Shown here: positions 16,952 to 25,208 of the stretch, in pieces
Layout: the number at the start of each line of letters is the position of its first letter
Position numbering within the stretch: position 1 is the first letter of the stretch
Assembly: GCF_039652555.1 (NCBI RefSeq)
Contig: NZ_JBDJAF010000002.1
Location: forward strand, 62,001 to 126,000
Source of the DNA: Parafrigoribacterium mesophilum
Lineage (GTDB): Bacteria > Actinomycetota > Actinomycetes > Actinomycetales > Microbacteriaceae
Reading direction: 5' to 3'
Length of the DNA stretch: 64,000 nucleotides
Notes under the pieces: model-generated
Seen by the model: the letters and a program-made list of their open reading frames with translations, nothing else
Databases searched by the model: none
What the model was told of the DNA's origin: nothing
Made by a program: the position numbers and the translations under genes

Positions 16952-17713
16952 TCAGCCGGGCAGTGCACCGAACCGGTGCAGGTAGTGATTTCGCGGCCAG
17001 TGCCGGATGCGCTTTGGCAGTCGCGGGTACACGGCTGCCGCGACGGCCATGGCTCGGTCGAAACGTCGCTGTCTGCGGATGTTCCAGGGCAGTCCGTAGA
17101 GTGCGCGCTGGTCAGTTGTGAGCAAGCCCACCGTTACGAGCTGCGCGAGAGGCATGACCGCCCGCAACCACAGCGGCACCCGCTGCGGGTGCAGCAGTTC
17201 CCCGGCCACCTGCAGGGTCTTCTGGTCGACGGCGAGGTGGGTGACCGCGTCGTCCCAGTAGGCGCGAAAGGCGGTTCGATCTGCGGGCCACAACTCGTGC
17301 GGCATCCCGAGCACGGTGCCCAGTGCCGCGTAATCCTGGTAGATCGAGTCGGCGTCCTCCGGCGCCAGCATTCCGAAGATCTGCTGGTAGACCAGCGTCG
17401 CCGTGTCGTACAGCGTCGCAGCGACCCACAACTGCAAATTCGGGTCCGACGCGTCGTACTGTGCCCCGCGAACGGGAGAGTGCGCACGGTGGACCGCATG
17501 GGCGACGGCCTCGATGTCGTGCGGGGTGCCGCACGAGACGACATAAACGTAGGTGAGCGTGTTGCGCAGCCGTAGCAGCGGATCCGTCGCGAATCTGCTG
17601 TGCTCGGCTACGCCCCTCCCGACCGACGGATTGGCGATCTGAAGGAGGATCGCCCGGGCACCGCCGGCCAGCAGGACGGCTTCCCCGGTGATGTCGGCGA
17701 GGTGCTTCGTCAT
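16952..17713 (-). CDS. Oxygenase MpaB family (DUF2236) protein
   Basis: Protein of 253 residues matching the DUF2236/MpaB family, haem-binding oxygenase-like proteins (Latex clearing protein and MpaB relatives). Seen: GGARAILLQIANPSVGRGVAEHS, LRNTLTYVYVVSCGTPHDIEAV, a HRAHSPVRG motif and WVAATLYDTATLVYQQ, with conserved His and Arg typical of the family. The reaction is unknown for bacterial members. The chosen ATG gives the usual family start (MTKHLADITGEAVLLAGG). It converges with pcrA and lies just outside the catabolic island. Confidence 0.82.
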   Translation of the reverse strand: MTKHLADITGEAVLLAGGARAILLQIANPSVGRGVAEHSRFATDPLLRLRNTLTYVYVVSCGTPHDIEAVAHAVHRAHSPVRGAQYDASDPNLQLWVAATLYDTATLVYQQIFGMLAPEDADSIYQDYAALGTVLGMPHELWPADRTAFRAYWDDAVTHLAVDQKTLQVAGELLHPQRVPLWLRAVMPLAQLVTVGLLTTDQRALYGLPWNIRRQRRFDRAMAVAAAVYPRLPKRIRHWPRNHYLHRFGALPG

Positions 17714-17777
17714 CACCCCATTGTGTGCCTGAACCACGCCACGTGTCCGGGCACCGGCTGAGTGGCGCCGAAGAGGC

Positions 17778-18686
17778 TTACTCCAGCGGAGGCAGCGTGA
17801 TTCCGGAACTCTGCTCGTGCGCGGCGAAGGAGCCGGGCCATGCCGCACCGATTGCCTGCGGGTCCCAGCCGCCGTCACGGTACTCCAGGGCGATTTCGCT
17901 CGAGTGGGAATACAGCGAGAGCTTGTCGCCGCCGATGCCGATGGCCTGCCCCGTGACGGTGCTGGAGCCGTCCGAGGCCAGCCAGACGATCAGCGGCGCC
18001 ACATCCTCGGGACCGCCGAGCGCGTGAACCTGTCGCACCTGCTTCGGAAGTGGCTCGCCGGCCTGGTACGCGGCCACGACATCCTTATAGATAGGTATGG
18101 TCGCCGTCATTGCCGTCAGGGCGGTGGGGATCACCGCGTTCACTGTGATGCCCGCCCTGGCCAACTCCATCGACCAGGTACGGGCGAACGCGACGATGCC
18201 CGCCTTGGCCGCGGCATAGTTGGTCTGACCGAAGTTGCCGTGCTGACCGGCCGGGGAGCCGATCAGAATGAGCCGACCGCCCTCGCCCTGCTCGCGCATC
18301 GCCACGGCGGCGGCGCGGCCGCAAGTGAACGTCCCGCGGAGGTGGGTCTGGATCACGAGGTCGAAATCGTCATCGCTCATCTTCCAGAGCACCTTGTCGC
18401 GCAGCACGCCGGCGTTGGTCACCATGATGTCGAGCCGACCGAATTCGCGCAGCGCGGTGGCGACCAGCACGTCCGCGGTCTCTGTCGGTCCGACCGGCGC
18501 AATGACGCTTACCGCGGTTCCGCCCACCGACCGAATCGCCGCCACGGTGTCGTTGGCCGTGTCTGCGTTGACATCGTTGATGACGACGGATGCTCCCGCG
18601 GCGGCGAGTGCTTCGGCGTACGCGCCACCGAGGCCTTGTCCACTCCCCGTGACGATGGCGACCTTGCCACCCAGCAGGCCGCTCAT
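17778..18686 (-). CDS. SDR family oxidoreductase, 3-hydroxyacyl-CoA dehydrogenase-like (copy A)
   Basis: Short-chain dehydrogenase of 302 residues: NAD(P) motif TGSGQGLGGAYAEALAAAG (about 13-31), NNAG-equivalent TNAGVLRDK, catalytic Ser (LIGSPAGQHGNFGQ), Tyr and Lys (NYAAAKAG). The sequence style is that of FabG/17-beta-HSD type 4 enzymes that oxidise 3-hydroxyacyl-CoA. The ATG overlaps the TGA of the MaoC gene (ATGA), so the two are translated together, mimicking the hydratase/dehydrogenase pair of peroxisomal multifunctional enzyme 2. A close paralogue is at 36331-37266 (shared VNAVIPTALT-M-ATIP). Confidence 0.88.
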   Translation of the reverse strand: MSGLLGGKVAIVTGSGQGLGGAYAEALAAAGASVVINDVNADTANDTVAAIRSVGGTAVSVIAPVGPTETADVLVATALREFGRLDIMVTNAGVLRDKVLWKMSDDDFDLVIQTHLRGTFTCGRAAAVAMREQGEGGRLILIGSPAGQHGNFGQTNYAAAKAGIVAFARTWSMELARAGITVNAVIPTALTAMTATIPIYKDVVAAYQAGEPLPKQVRQVHALGGPEDVAPLIVWLASDGSSTVTGQAIGIGGDKLSLYSHSSEIALEYRDGGWDPQAIGAAWPGSFAAHEQSSGITLPPLE

Positions 18687-19156
18687 GCGTAGAACCGCAA
18701 GATCATCGTCATGACGCAGGCCGGTTTGCTCTGCCCTTCCACCTCGAAAGTGACGTCGAACTTCCCCTGGATGCCGCCGGCGATCTCGGTGGCCTCGGCC
18801 AGCCGGACGCTGACTCTCAGACGGGAACCGACCGGAACCGGTGCGGGGAACCGGAGCCTGTCGATCCCGTAATTGACTCCGGTGCCCATGTCGGTGACCT
18901 CGAACACCTCGGCCATCAGCGGGACCACCAGCGACAGGGTCAAGTATCCATGGGCGATCGTCGTTCCGAACGGACCCCGTGCCGCGACATCGGCATCGGT
19001 GTGGATCGGATTGTGGTCCCCGGTCAATTCCGCGAATCGGTCCACCTGATCCTGCGTGATCCTGTGCCAACTCGATGTTCCCAGTTCCGTGCCGACGAGC
19101 GCGGGAATGCCGGCGATGGTGGTCCTTGTGGTGGCGGGGGGTGCTTCAACGGACAC
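18683..19156 (-). CDS. MaoC family (R)-specific enoyl-CoA hydratase-like protein (copy A)
   Basis: Hot-dog fold protein of 157 residues. The hydratase-2 motif is intact: ELTGDHNPIHTDADVA (catalytic Asp and His), then GPFGTTIAHGYLTLSL. Such enzymes hydrate 2-enoyl-CoA. GTG start with AGGAGAA 4 nt upstream. It is first in a two-gene operon with the SDR and divergent from the acyl-CoA ligase at 19378. Copy B is at 38174-38635. Its promoter region carries the palindrome at 19193-19205. Confidence 0.9.
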   Translation of the reverse strand: MSVEAPPATTRTTIAGIPALVGTELGTSSWHRITQDQVDRFAELTGDHNPIHTDADVAARGPFGTTIAHGYLTLSLVVPLMAEVFEVTDMGTGVNYGIDRLRFPAPVPVGSRLRVSVRLAEATEIAGGIQGKFDVTFEVEGQSKPACVMTMILRFYA

Positions 19157-19192
19157 GGTCTTCTCCTTGCGGTCGGCAACAGCCGTACATTA

Positions 19193-19205
19193 TCAGGTTT
19201 ACTGA
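19193..19205. promoter_or_regulatory. Palindromic operator candidate, site 1
   Basis: TCAGGTTTACTGA is a TCAG-N5-CTGA palindrome in the divergent region between the MaoC and acyl-CoA ligase genes. A 12-of-13 match lies at 22418-22430, in front of the ABC-transporter binding-protein gene. On the minus strand it abuts a GATAAT hexamer that could be the -10 of the MaoC operon. It is a plausible site for one of the nearby MarR repressors. Confidence 0.55.
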
Positions 19206-19259
19206 AAATGCGATGTTTGTCTGGACGACTTCTGCGTGGGAGAAGACTTGCACGATCGA

Positions 19260-19288
19260 TTGACTTTTTCAACCATAGATTTTACGGT
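19260..19288 (+). promoter_or_regulatory. Promoter of acyl-CoA ligase copy A, with shared 13-mer
   Basis: TTGACT (19260-19265), a 17-bp spacer and TACGGT (19283-19288) form a good sigma-70-like promoter. The -35 lies in the 13-mer TTGACTTTTTCAA, which recurs exactly at 21468-21480 before the amidohydrolase gene. The predicted 5' leader is about 80 nt. Confidence 0.6.
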
Positions 19289-19377
19289 GTAGCTACCGGC
19301 GGGGGATTCCGCCGGTCGGACGGTGTAGTCGAGTGGTCTCCGGAAGTCCGGGCACCGGGAGAGGGTCGTGGACAGCG

Positions 19378-20922
19378 ATGCTGAATCAAGGACTGGGCTC
19401 GTGGATCCACCGTCGGCGGGTGAAGTCTGGCCACAAGGCGGCATTGATCTTCAACGGCGTCGAAATCAGCTATTCCCAACTCGATAACCGCATCGATCGG
19501 CTGGCGCAGGCGCTCCGCGAGCGGGGTGTCCAGCGCGGTTCCCGTGTCGCCTACCTCGGCGAGAACCATCCCTCCTTCCTCGAGACTTTTTTTGCCGTCG
19601 GCACCTTGGGGGCGGTCTTCGTTCCGCTGAATACCCGGCTGGCCCCGCCAGAGGTTCAGTTCGCTCTGCGGGATGCCGGGAGCACGGTCCTCGTGCACTC
19701 CGCGAGCCTGACCTCACTTGCCGAAGATGGCTCTCTGGATACCGCGGTCGAGCGCCGCATCGTGGTTCGGGACACGCCAGGGGCCGGTTCCGCGGCCGCC
19801 GGCGTTCCGGTGGAGGAGTTGGATGCCGTCATCGCCGCCGCCGTACCCGATCGGCTCGATGTCGCCGTCTCCCAGGACGATCCGGCGATGATCCTGTACA
19901 CCTCCGGCACAACCGGATTCCCCAAGGGCGCTGTGTTGACTCACGCGAACATCACCTGGAACTGCTTCAACGTGCTGGTCGATTACGACTTCCTGAGCAC
20001 GGATGTGGCACTGATGATTTCGCCACTGTTCCACGTGGCTTCACTGAACATGGGGTTGCTGCCGACGCTTTTGAAGGGTGGGACCGTCATTCTGGAGCCA
20101 CGCTTCGATCCCGGCCGCGCCCTCGCCCTCATTGAGAAGTATCGCGCGACCTCGCTCAGCGGTGTGCCCACCACGTTCCAAATGCTGTGCGAGCATCCGG
20201 ACTGGGCAGGCACGGACATCAGTTCACTGAAGAAATTAACCTGTGGCGGATCAGCGGTGCCGATGCGCGTGCTCGAGGCCTACGAGAGTAGGGGGCTCGC
20301 GTTTTCGAACGGATACGGAATGACCGAGACGTCGCCGGGCGCGACCAGTCTCTCGCCGGAGATGAGCCGCGAAAAGGCGGGCTCGGGCGGCCTGCCCCAC
20401 TTCTTCACCGATATGAGAATCGTGGACGCGGCGGGGGCACCACTGGTGGCTGGTGAGATTGGCGAGATCCAATTGACCGGCCCGAATGTCATCACGGAGT
20501 ATTGGAACCGGCCTGAGGCGATCGCGGACTGTTATACGGACGATTCGTGGTTCCGGTCGGGGGACCTGGGGTACGTGGACGAGGATGGCTACCTATACAT
20601 CGCCGACCGGCTCAAGGACATGATCATCTCCGGCGGCGAGAACATCTACTCCGCCGAGGTGGAGCAGGCGATCGCCGAATTGGACGCAGTCGGCAGTGTC
20701 GCCGTGATCGGCATGCCGGACGAGAAGTGGGGCGAGGTGCCGCGCGCCGTCGTGACGGTGCGGGACGGCTTCGGCCTGGCTGAGGACGACGTGCGACGAC
20801 ACCTGGAAAGCAGGATCGCCAGGTACAAGATCCCGAAGAGCGTGGTTATCGTGGACGAACTGCCGCGCACGGCCAGCGGCAAGGTTCGCAAGGCGGAGCT
20901 GCGCCGGATGTTTTCAGCGTGA
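19378..20922 (+). CDS. AMP-forming acyl-CoA ligase (copy A)
   Basis: ANL-superfamily acid-CoA ligase of 514 residues from the ATG (an in-frame GTG at 19333 would add 15). Seen: A3 motif YTSGTTGFPKGAVLTH, A5 NGYGMTETSP, A7 WFRSGDLGYVDEDGYLYIADRLKDMI, and A10 PRTASGKVRK with the catalytic Lys. The overall style is FadD13/long-chain or aryl acid ligase; the acid is not predictable. It is divergent from the MaoC-SDR pair and convergent with the MarR gene. The ligase at 38673 is its functional counterpart in the second set but is clearly more distant. Confidence 0.9.
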   Translation: MLNQGLGSWIHRRRVKSGHKAALIFNGVEISYSQLDNRIDRLAQALRERGVQRGSRVAYLGENHPSFLETFFAVGTLGAVFVPLNTRLAPPEVQFALRDAGSTVLVHSASLTSLAEDGSLDTAVERRIVVRDTPGAGSAAAGVPVEELDAVIAAAVPDRLDVAVSQDDPAMILYTSGTTGFPKGAVLTHANITWNCFNVLVDYDFLSTDVALMISPLFHVASLNMGLLPTLLKGGTVILEPRFDPGRALALIEKYRATSLSGVPTTFQMLCEHPDWAGTDISSLKKLTCGGSAVPMRVLEAYESRGLAFSNGYGMTETSPGATSLSPEMSREKAGSGGLPHFFTDMRIVDAAGAPLVAGEIGEIQLTGPNVITEYWNRPEAIADCYTDDSWFRSGDLGYVDEDGYLYIADRLKDMIISGGENIYSAEVEQAIAELDAVGSVAVIGMPDEKWGEVPRAVVTVRDGFGLAEDDVRRHLESRIARYKIPKSVVIVDELPRTASGKVRKAELRRMFSA

Positions 20923-20938
20923 GCTCGCGCCACGGGGC

Positions 20939-21355
20939 TTATTCGGTGGCCTCGTAGGCGACGCGCCGCAAGAGCGCCCTGAGCTCTTCGCGCTCGGGCA
21001 GGCTCAGCCCGCTCAGGGATCGGTCTTCCGCGGTGTGCACTATTTTCTTTGCCGCAGAGTAGAGCCTGCGTCCCGCCGCGGTCGCGGCGATGCCCTTGGA
21101 CCGTCGATCGCGCGGGTCGGTCTCGCGAGTCACCAGGCCCCGGCGTTCCAGTTCGTCGACCAGCGCGACGATCTGGCTCGGGTCCAGGCTGAGGAAGTCG
21201 GCAAGTTCGCGCTGCGAAGGGTGCTTGCCACTGCAGGCGAGAGAGAGGACGGAATAGGAGCGCACCTTGAGGTCGAGCGCAGCCAGTGCTGCGTTCGCCC
21301 TGGCGATTCCCACCGACCGAGCCCGAGCGGTGAGGAACTCGATCTCCTCGGCCAA
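20939..21355 (-). CDS. MarR family transcriptional regulator 1
   Basis: Winged-helix regulator; 138 residues from the TTG at 21355. DNA-binding part: PSQRELADFLSLDPSQIVALVDELERRGLVTRETDPRDRRSKGIAATAAG. The first helix is IEFLTARARSVGIARANAAL. The TTG has no well-spaced ribosome site. The frame stays open upstream, and an ATC at 21415-21413 (protein beginning TNPRSTSGST) has GGGAG about 8 nt before it, giving 158 residues, closer to normal MarR length. It is divergent from the amidohydrolase (21495). Two shared motifs (TTGACTTTTTCAA and the TCAG-N5-CTGA palindrome) sit in the promoters around it, so it probably represses this cluster until a ligand, perhaps a CoA ester, releases it. Confidence 0.85.
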   Translation of the reverse strand: MAEEIEFLTARARSVGIARANAALAALDLKVRSYSVLSLACSGKHPSQRELADFLSLDPSQIVALVDELERRGLVTRETDPRDRRSKGIAATAAGRRLYSAAKKIVHTAEDRSLSGLSLPEREELRALLRRVAYEATE

Positions 21356-21467
21356 CTCCGTGCCGAGCAGTCGTGACCGGCTCGTCGACCCGGAAGTGCT
21401 CCGCGGATTGGTGATGGCTCGACTCCCTGTCCGTCAGAACGACACGACACCATCGTCGTACAAACCG

Positions 21468-21480
21468 TTGACTTTTTCAA
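21468..21480 (+). promoter_or_regulatory. Shared 13-mer in the marR1/amidohydrolase divergent region
   Basis: TTGACTTTTTCAA, identical to 19260-19272. It supplies a -35-like TTGACT facing the amidohydrolase gene and an imperfect inverted repeat (TTGA...TCAA). Here it lies only 14 bp before the ATG, so a bound repressor would block transcription directly. Confidence 0.5.
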
Positions 21481-21494
21481 GGATATAAGTTGTC

Positions 21495-22385
21495 ATGGGT
21501 CACATGACCTACGAATCCGCTGTGGACACGACATCGCTGGTGGCCATCGACACGCACGTCCACATCGAGATCGATAACAGCGGGCACGCCGCGTTGCCCC
21601 AGGCGCTGGTCGACGCGGCCAGCAAGTACTTCAAGGCGCACGAGCCGCGACCGAGCCTGGATGAGATAGCGCAACTGTATCGCCAGCGTCACATGGCCGC
21701 GGTGGTATTCACCGTAGATGCGGCGACGTCGCTGAACCACGCATCCATCAGCAGCGAGGAGATCGCGCAGGGCGCGTTGCGGAACAACGACGTACTGATC
21801 CCCTTCGGCTCCGTCGACCCGCATCGAAGCGACGCCGCAGCCAGAATGCGCCGCCTTGCCGAGGACTTCGGCGTGCGCGGCTTCAAGTTCCATCCCACGG
21901 TGCAGAACTTCGATCCAAGCGACACCCGGTTCTACCCGCTCTACGAACTGATTCAGGAACTGGGTCTGCCGGTGATCTTCCACACCGGCCAGACCGGTAT
22001 CGGTGCCGGCCTGCCGGGCGGGTTCGGACTGAAGTTGCGGCTGTCCAACCCGCTGCTGCTGGACGACGTCGCCGCCGACTTCCCCGCGCTGCAGATCGTC
22101 ATGGCGCATCCCTCCGTGCCGTGGCAGGAGGAAGCCCTCGCCGTGGCCACCCACAAGGCGAACGTCTGGATCGACCTGTCCGGATGGTCGCCGAAGTATT
22201 TCCCGCAGAACCTGGTGCGTCAGGCCAACTCGCTCCTGCAGGACAAGGTGCTGTTCGGGTCGGACTTTCCGCTCATCACCCCGGACCGCTGGCTGAAAGA
22301 CTTCGCAGCACTCGAGGTCAAGGACCAGGTGCGGCCGAAGATCCTCAAGGAGAATGCCATCCGCCTGTTGGGCTTGCGGGATTGA
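21495..22385 (+). CDS. Amidohydrolase family protein (PF04909-like), copy A
   Basis: TIM-barrel metal-dependent enzyme of 296 residues. Metal-site motifs: IDTHVHI (HxH), FKFHPTV, IFHTGQTG, MAHPSVPW and the final Asp in FGSDFPLITPDRW. This branch contains 2-hydroxy/aromatic acid decarboxylases and lactone or amide hydrolases. In an AMP-ligase/MaoC/SDR setting a decarboxylase or ring-opening hydrolase is plausible but unproven. A second ATG three codons in (21504) is possible. Copy B is at 37263-38177, with long shared blocks (DLSGWSPKYFP). Confidence 0.85.
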   Translation: MGHMTYESAVDTTSLVAIDTHVHIEIDNSGHAALPQALVDAASKYFKAHEPRPSLDEIAQLYRQRHMAAVVFTVDAATSLNHASISSEEIAQGALRNNDVLIPFGSVDPHRSDAAARMRRLAEDFGVRGFKFHPTVQNFDPSDTRFYPLYELIQELGLPVIFHTGQTGIGAGLPGGFGLKLRLSNPLLLDDVAADFPALQIVMAHPSVPWQEEALAVATHKANVWIDLSGWSPKYFPQNLVRQANSLLQDKVLFGSDFPLITPDRWLKDFAALEVKDQVRPKILKENAIRLLGLRD

Positions 22386-22417
22386 CAGGTGGCCACTCCC
22401 ACCGCCATAATCCACTA

Positions 22418-22430
22418 ACAGGTTTACTGA
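22418..22430. promoter_or_regulatory. Palindromic operator candidate, site 2
   Basis: ACAGGTTTACTGA, one base different from site 1 at 19193. It lies 78 bp before the ATG of the Liv-type binding-protein gene, so the transporter is probably co-regulated with the MaoC/SDR/ligase genes. Confidence 0.55.
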
Positions 22431-22508
22431 TAGTCAAGGAACCTGAAGGTCAAGTCTTCCCGATGCACCACAGAGGTTCGATTTCGACGGCGAATAATTG
22501 GAGTTGCA

Positions 22509-23723
22509 ATGAAGCACAAGAGTTTACTCACAGCCACAATCCTGGCCACGACGTTGGCTATGGCCGGCTGTTCGACGACCGGGGGTGGTACCAGCCCTAA
22601 CGACTCGAAGGCGCCGCAGACCGGCCCGATCAAAATCGGCATGGTGGTTCCGCTCACCGGGCCGTACGCCCCGCTCGGAACCGGCGACAAGGCGGCTGCC
22701 GAACAGGAGGTCGCCGCAATCAACGCGGACGGCGGTATCGACGGGCGCCAGATCACGCTCATCGTGAAGGACGACAAGACCGACGTGACCCAATCGGTCA
22801 CCGAATTCAACCAATTGGCCGCCGACAAATCGGTCTCCGCGATGCTGTCGTCGTCCTTCGCGAGTGCGTCGGCTGCCACCGCGGCGAGTGCGCTCACGAA
22901 CAAGATCCCGACCCTCGCGCTCAGCCCCATCAGCGTGCTCGCCGACGGGAGCAACAAGTACGCATTCACCGTGCCGGCGACACCAGAGGTGTACGCGCAG
23001 GCCATGGTCGACTACTTCGTCGCCCAGGGAGTGAAGAGCATCGCGATCGGGTACGCGGGCGGGGATGTCTATGGTCAGACTGGAAACGACGCCACCAAGG
23101 CCGCAGCCGACAAAGCCGGGCTGAAGATTGCGCTGGACGAGGCGTATGACCAGAAGGCCACCGACTTCACCGCGCTGATCACCCACGTGAAGGGCACGGA
23201 CGCCGAGGGCCTGCTGGTGTGGGGCGCCGGACCCGCGCCCGTGATCATCACCAAGCAACTTGCCGGAACCGGCATCCAGCCCTACATGACCGGTGCCGAG
23301 GCATCCAGCCTTTACGTGCAACCGGCTGGTGCCGCGGCCGAGGGCGTCATCATGAGCAGCAGCATCGCCGTGGCCGGCGACGAGCTTCCAGATGGCCCGC
23401 TGAAGACCAAGATCGATTCCTTTGTCACACCGTGGAAGTCAGCGAATAAGGGTGTCAACCCGCCGCAGTTTGCCTTTGACGGGCTCACCGGGATCGACCT
23501 CATCAAGGCCGCCATCGACAAGGCCGGCTCCAGCGACCGGGACGCCATCCGCGATGCCCTCGAGTCGCTTGACGTGTTGATGGCCGCCGGGCACTACAAG
23601 TACTCGCCCACGGACCACGCCGGCCTCACCACCGATGCCGTCGCCATCGTGCAGGTGAAGGACGGTAAGTTCGTCGCGACGGACTACTCGTTGGAGCGGT
23701 TCAAGACACACCTCCCCAAGTGA
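22509..23723 (+). CDS. Liv-type ABC transporter substrate-binding lipoprotein
   Basis: Protein of 404 residues. The Sec lipoprotein signal is KHKSLLTATILATTLAMAGC, with the lipid-modified Cys at residue 20. The periplasmic-binding-protein type I fold follows (IKIGMVVPLTGPYAPLGTGDKAAAEQEVAAINADGGIDG, DDKTDVTQSV, YMTGAEASSLYV). Related proteins bind branched-chain amino acids but also aromatic or short organic acids. GGAG 5 nt before the ATG. It is the first gene of a tightly overlapped five-gene transporter operon plus marR2 (22509-27565). The TCAG-N5-CTGA site lies upstream. Confidence 0.9.
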   Translation: MKHKSLLTATILATTLAMAGCSTTGGGTSPNDSKAPQTGPIKIGMVVPLTGPYAPLGTGDKAAAEQEVAAINADGGIDGRQITLIVKDDKTDVTQSVTEFNQLAADKSVSAMLSSSFASASAATAASALTNKIPTLALSPISVLADGSNKYAFTVPATPEVYAQAMVDYFVAQGVKSIAIGYAGGDVYGQTGNDATKAAADKAGLKIALDEAYDQKATDFTALITHVKGTDAEGLLVWGAGPAPVIITKQLAGTGIQPYMTGAEASSLYVQPAGAAAEGVIMSSSIAVAGDELPDGPLKTKIDSFVTPWKSANKGVNPPQFAFDGLTGIDLIKAAIDKAGSSDRDAIRDALESLDVLMAAGHYKYSPTDHAGLTTDAVAIVQVKDGKFVATDYSLERFKTHLPK

Positions 23724-24520
23724 GCAATGAGCGGCGCGCGATCATGGAAAGCCCCATGCTCGTCGTAGACGGAATCTCGCGGGCGTTCGGCGGCGTCTTT
23801 GCCATCAACCATGTCAGCCTGACGGTAGCCAAGGGCGAGCTTCGGGGGGTGATCGGCCCCAACGGAGCAGGAAAGTCGACACTGTTCAACCTGATCAGCG
23901 GACATCTGCGGCCGCAGTCCGGATCGATCACCCTCGACGGCCAGCGGGTCGACCGAAAGTCACCTCACACCCGGGCAGGCCTCGGCATCGCCATCGTGTT
24001 CCAGGGCGCCCGCACCTTTCCAGCGATGAGTGTTCTGGAGAACGTGATGGTGGGCGCGCACGCACGCACCACCAGTGGGCCGTTCGCCGCCGCGCTGCGC
24101 CTTCCCGGGCAGCGGGCCGAGGAACGCCGCATCGAAGCGGCCGCGCACGCCGCTCTGGAGCGGGTCGGCCTCGGCCACTGGGCAGGCCGCGACGCAGAGG
24201 ATCTGCCGCTCGGACAACAGCGCCGGCTGCAGGTCGCGCGCGCTCTCGCGGGCGAGCCGGCGTTGCTCCTGCTCGACGAGCCGGCCTCCGGGTTGCGCGC
24301 GTCGGAGCGGGAGGACCTGTCGGAGCTGATCACCCAGCTTCGCGAGGAGTCAGTGACGATCATGCTCGTCGAACACAACGTCGCGATGGTGACCCGGCTG
24401 GCCGACATCATCACCGTCCTCGACCTCGGCAGTGTCATTGCCGAGGGCACGCCCGCCGAGATCCGCAACAACGAACGTGTCATCACCGCCTACTTGGGAA
24501 CGCAGGCTGCGAATGCTTAG
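23720..24520 (+). CDS. livG: Liv-type ABC transporter ATP-binding protein (LivG)
   Basis: ATPase subunit of 266 residues: Walker A GPNGAGKST, Q-loop VFQGARTF, LivG-specific ENVMVGAH, a signature reading LPLGQQRRLQ in place of LSGGQQ, Walker B LLLLDEPASGL, and switch His in LVEHNV. The GTG start overlaps the stop of the binding-protein gene (GTGA). In-frame ATGs at 23744 and 23756 are alternatives. It powers import through LivH/LivM together with LivF. Confidence 0.9.
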   Translation: MSNERRAIMESPMLVVDGISRAFGGVFAINHVSLTVAKGELRGVIGPNGAGKSTLFNLISGHLRPQSGSITLDGQRVDRKSPHTRAGLGIAIVFQGARTFPAMSVLENVMVGAHARTTSGPFAAALRLPGQRAEERRIEAAAHAALERVGLGHWAGRDAEDLPLGQQRRLQVARALAGEPALLLLDEPASGLRASEREDLSELITQLREESVTIMLVEHNVAMVTRLADIITVLDLGSVIAEGTPAEIRNNERVITAYLGTQAANA

Positions 24521-25208
24521 GGTCACCGACGTCGTGGTCCGCTACGGTGCAGCGACCGCTCTCGACACGGTCAGCCTGACAATCGATCGCGGCGAAATGG
24601 TCGCCCTCGTCGGACCCAACGGTGCAGGCAAATCGACACTGGTGAACGCGATCAGCGGGCTGCTGCCAGTTGTGAGCGGCAGCATCGAGGTGGACGGGAG
24701 AGTCGCCCAGGTTCCCGAGGGACGCCAGCTCTTCGCCGACATGACCGTTGACGAAAATCTGCGCCTCGGCGCCTGGAAGGCGAAGAATCGCGATCCCTCG
24801 GCGATCTACGAACTCCTGCCAGACCTGGTCAAACTCCGCAGACACCTCGGTGGAACGCTCTCAGGAGGCCAACAGCAGATGGTGGCCGTCGGACGTGCGC
24901 TGATGGCCAGCCCTGACCTGCTCGTCATCGACGAGCTGTCCCTCGGGCTGGCGCCGCTCGTCGTTGCGGATCTCGCCACTCACCTGAAGAGCTTGAACGA
25001 GAATCGCGGCACCACGATTCTGCTGATCGAGCAGGAAGTCTCCCTCGCTTTCCGGCTGTGCTCTCGTGCCTACCTCCTGGAAGCGGGCCGGATCGTCACC
25101 TCCGGGCTCAGCGCCGACCTCGCCAAAGACCCCGCCATTCGCAAGGCCTACCTTGGCGAATTCTCGGCGGCCGCCGTCGCGCGGGCCGGTAAAGAGGCGG
25201 ACGCGTGA
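24513..25208 (+). CDS. livF: Liv-type ABC transporter ATP-binding protein (LivF)
   Basis: ATPase subunit of 231 residues: Walker A GPNGAGKST, PEGRQLFADMTVDENLRLG (typical LivF), signature LSGGQQQM, Walker B LLVIDELSLGLAP with Leu-Ser following the Glu, and switch region LLIEQEV, where the usual His is Gln. The ATG lies 8 bp inside livG, so translation is coupled. Upstream in-frame starts would run through the livG end and are not needed. Confidence 0.9.
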   Translation: MLRVTDVVVRYGAATALDTVSLTIDRGEMVALVGPNGAGKSTLVNAISGLLPVVSGSIEVDGRVAQVPEGRQLFADMTVDENLRLGAWKAKNRDPSAIYELLPDLVKLRRHLGGTLSGGQQQMVAVGRALMASPDLLVIDELSLGLAPLVVADLATHLKSLNENRGTTILLIEQEVSLAFRLCSRAYLLEAGRIVTSGLSADLAKDPAIRKAYLGEFSAAAVARAGKEADA

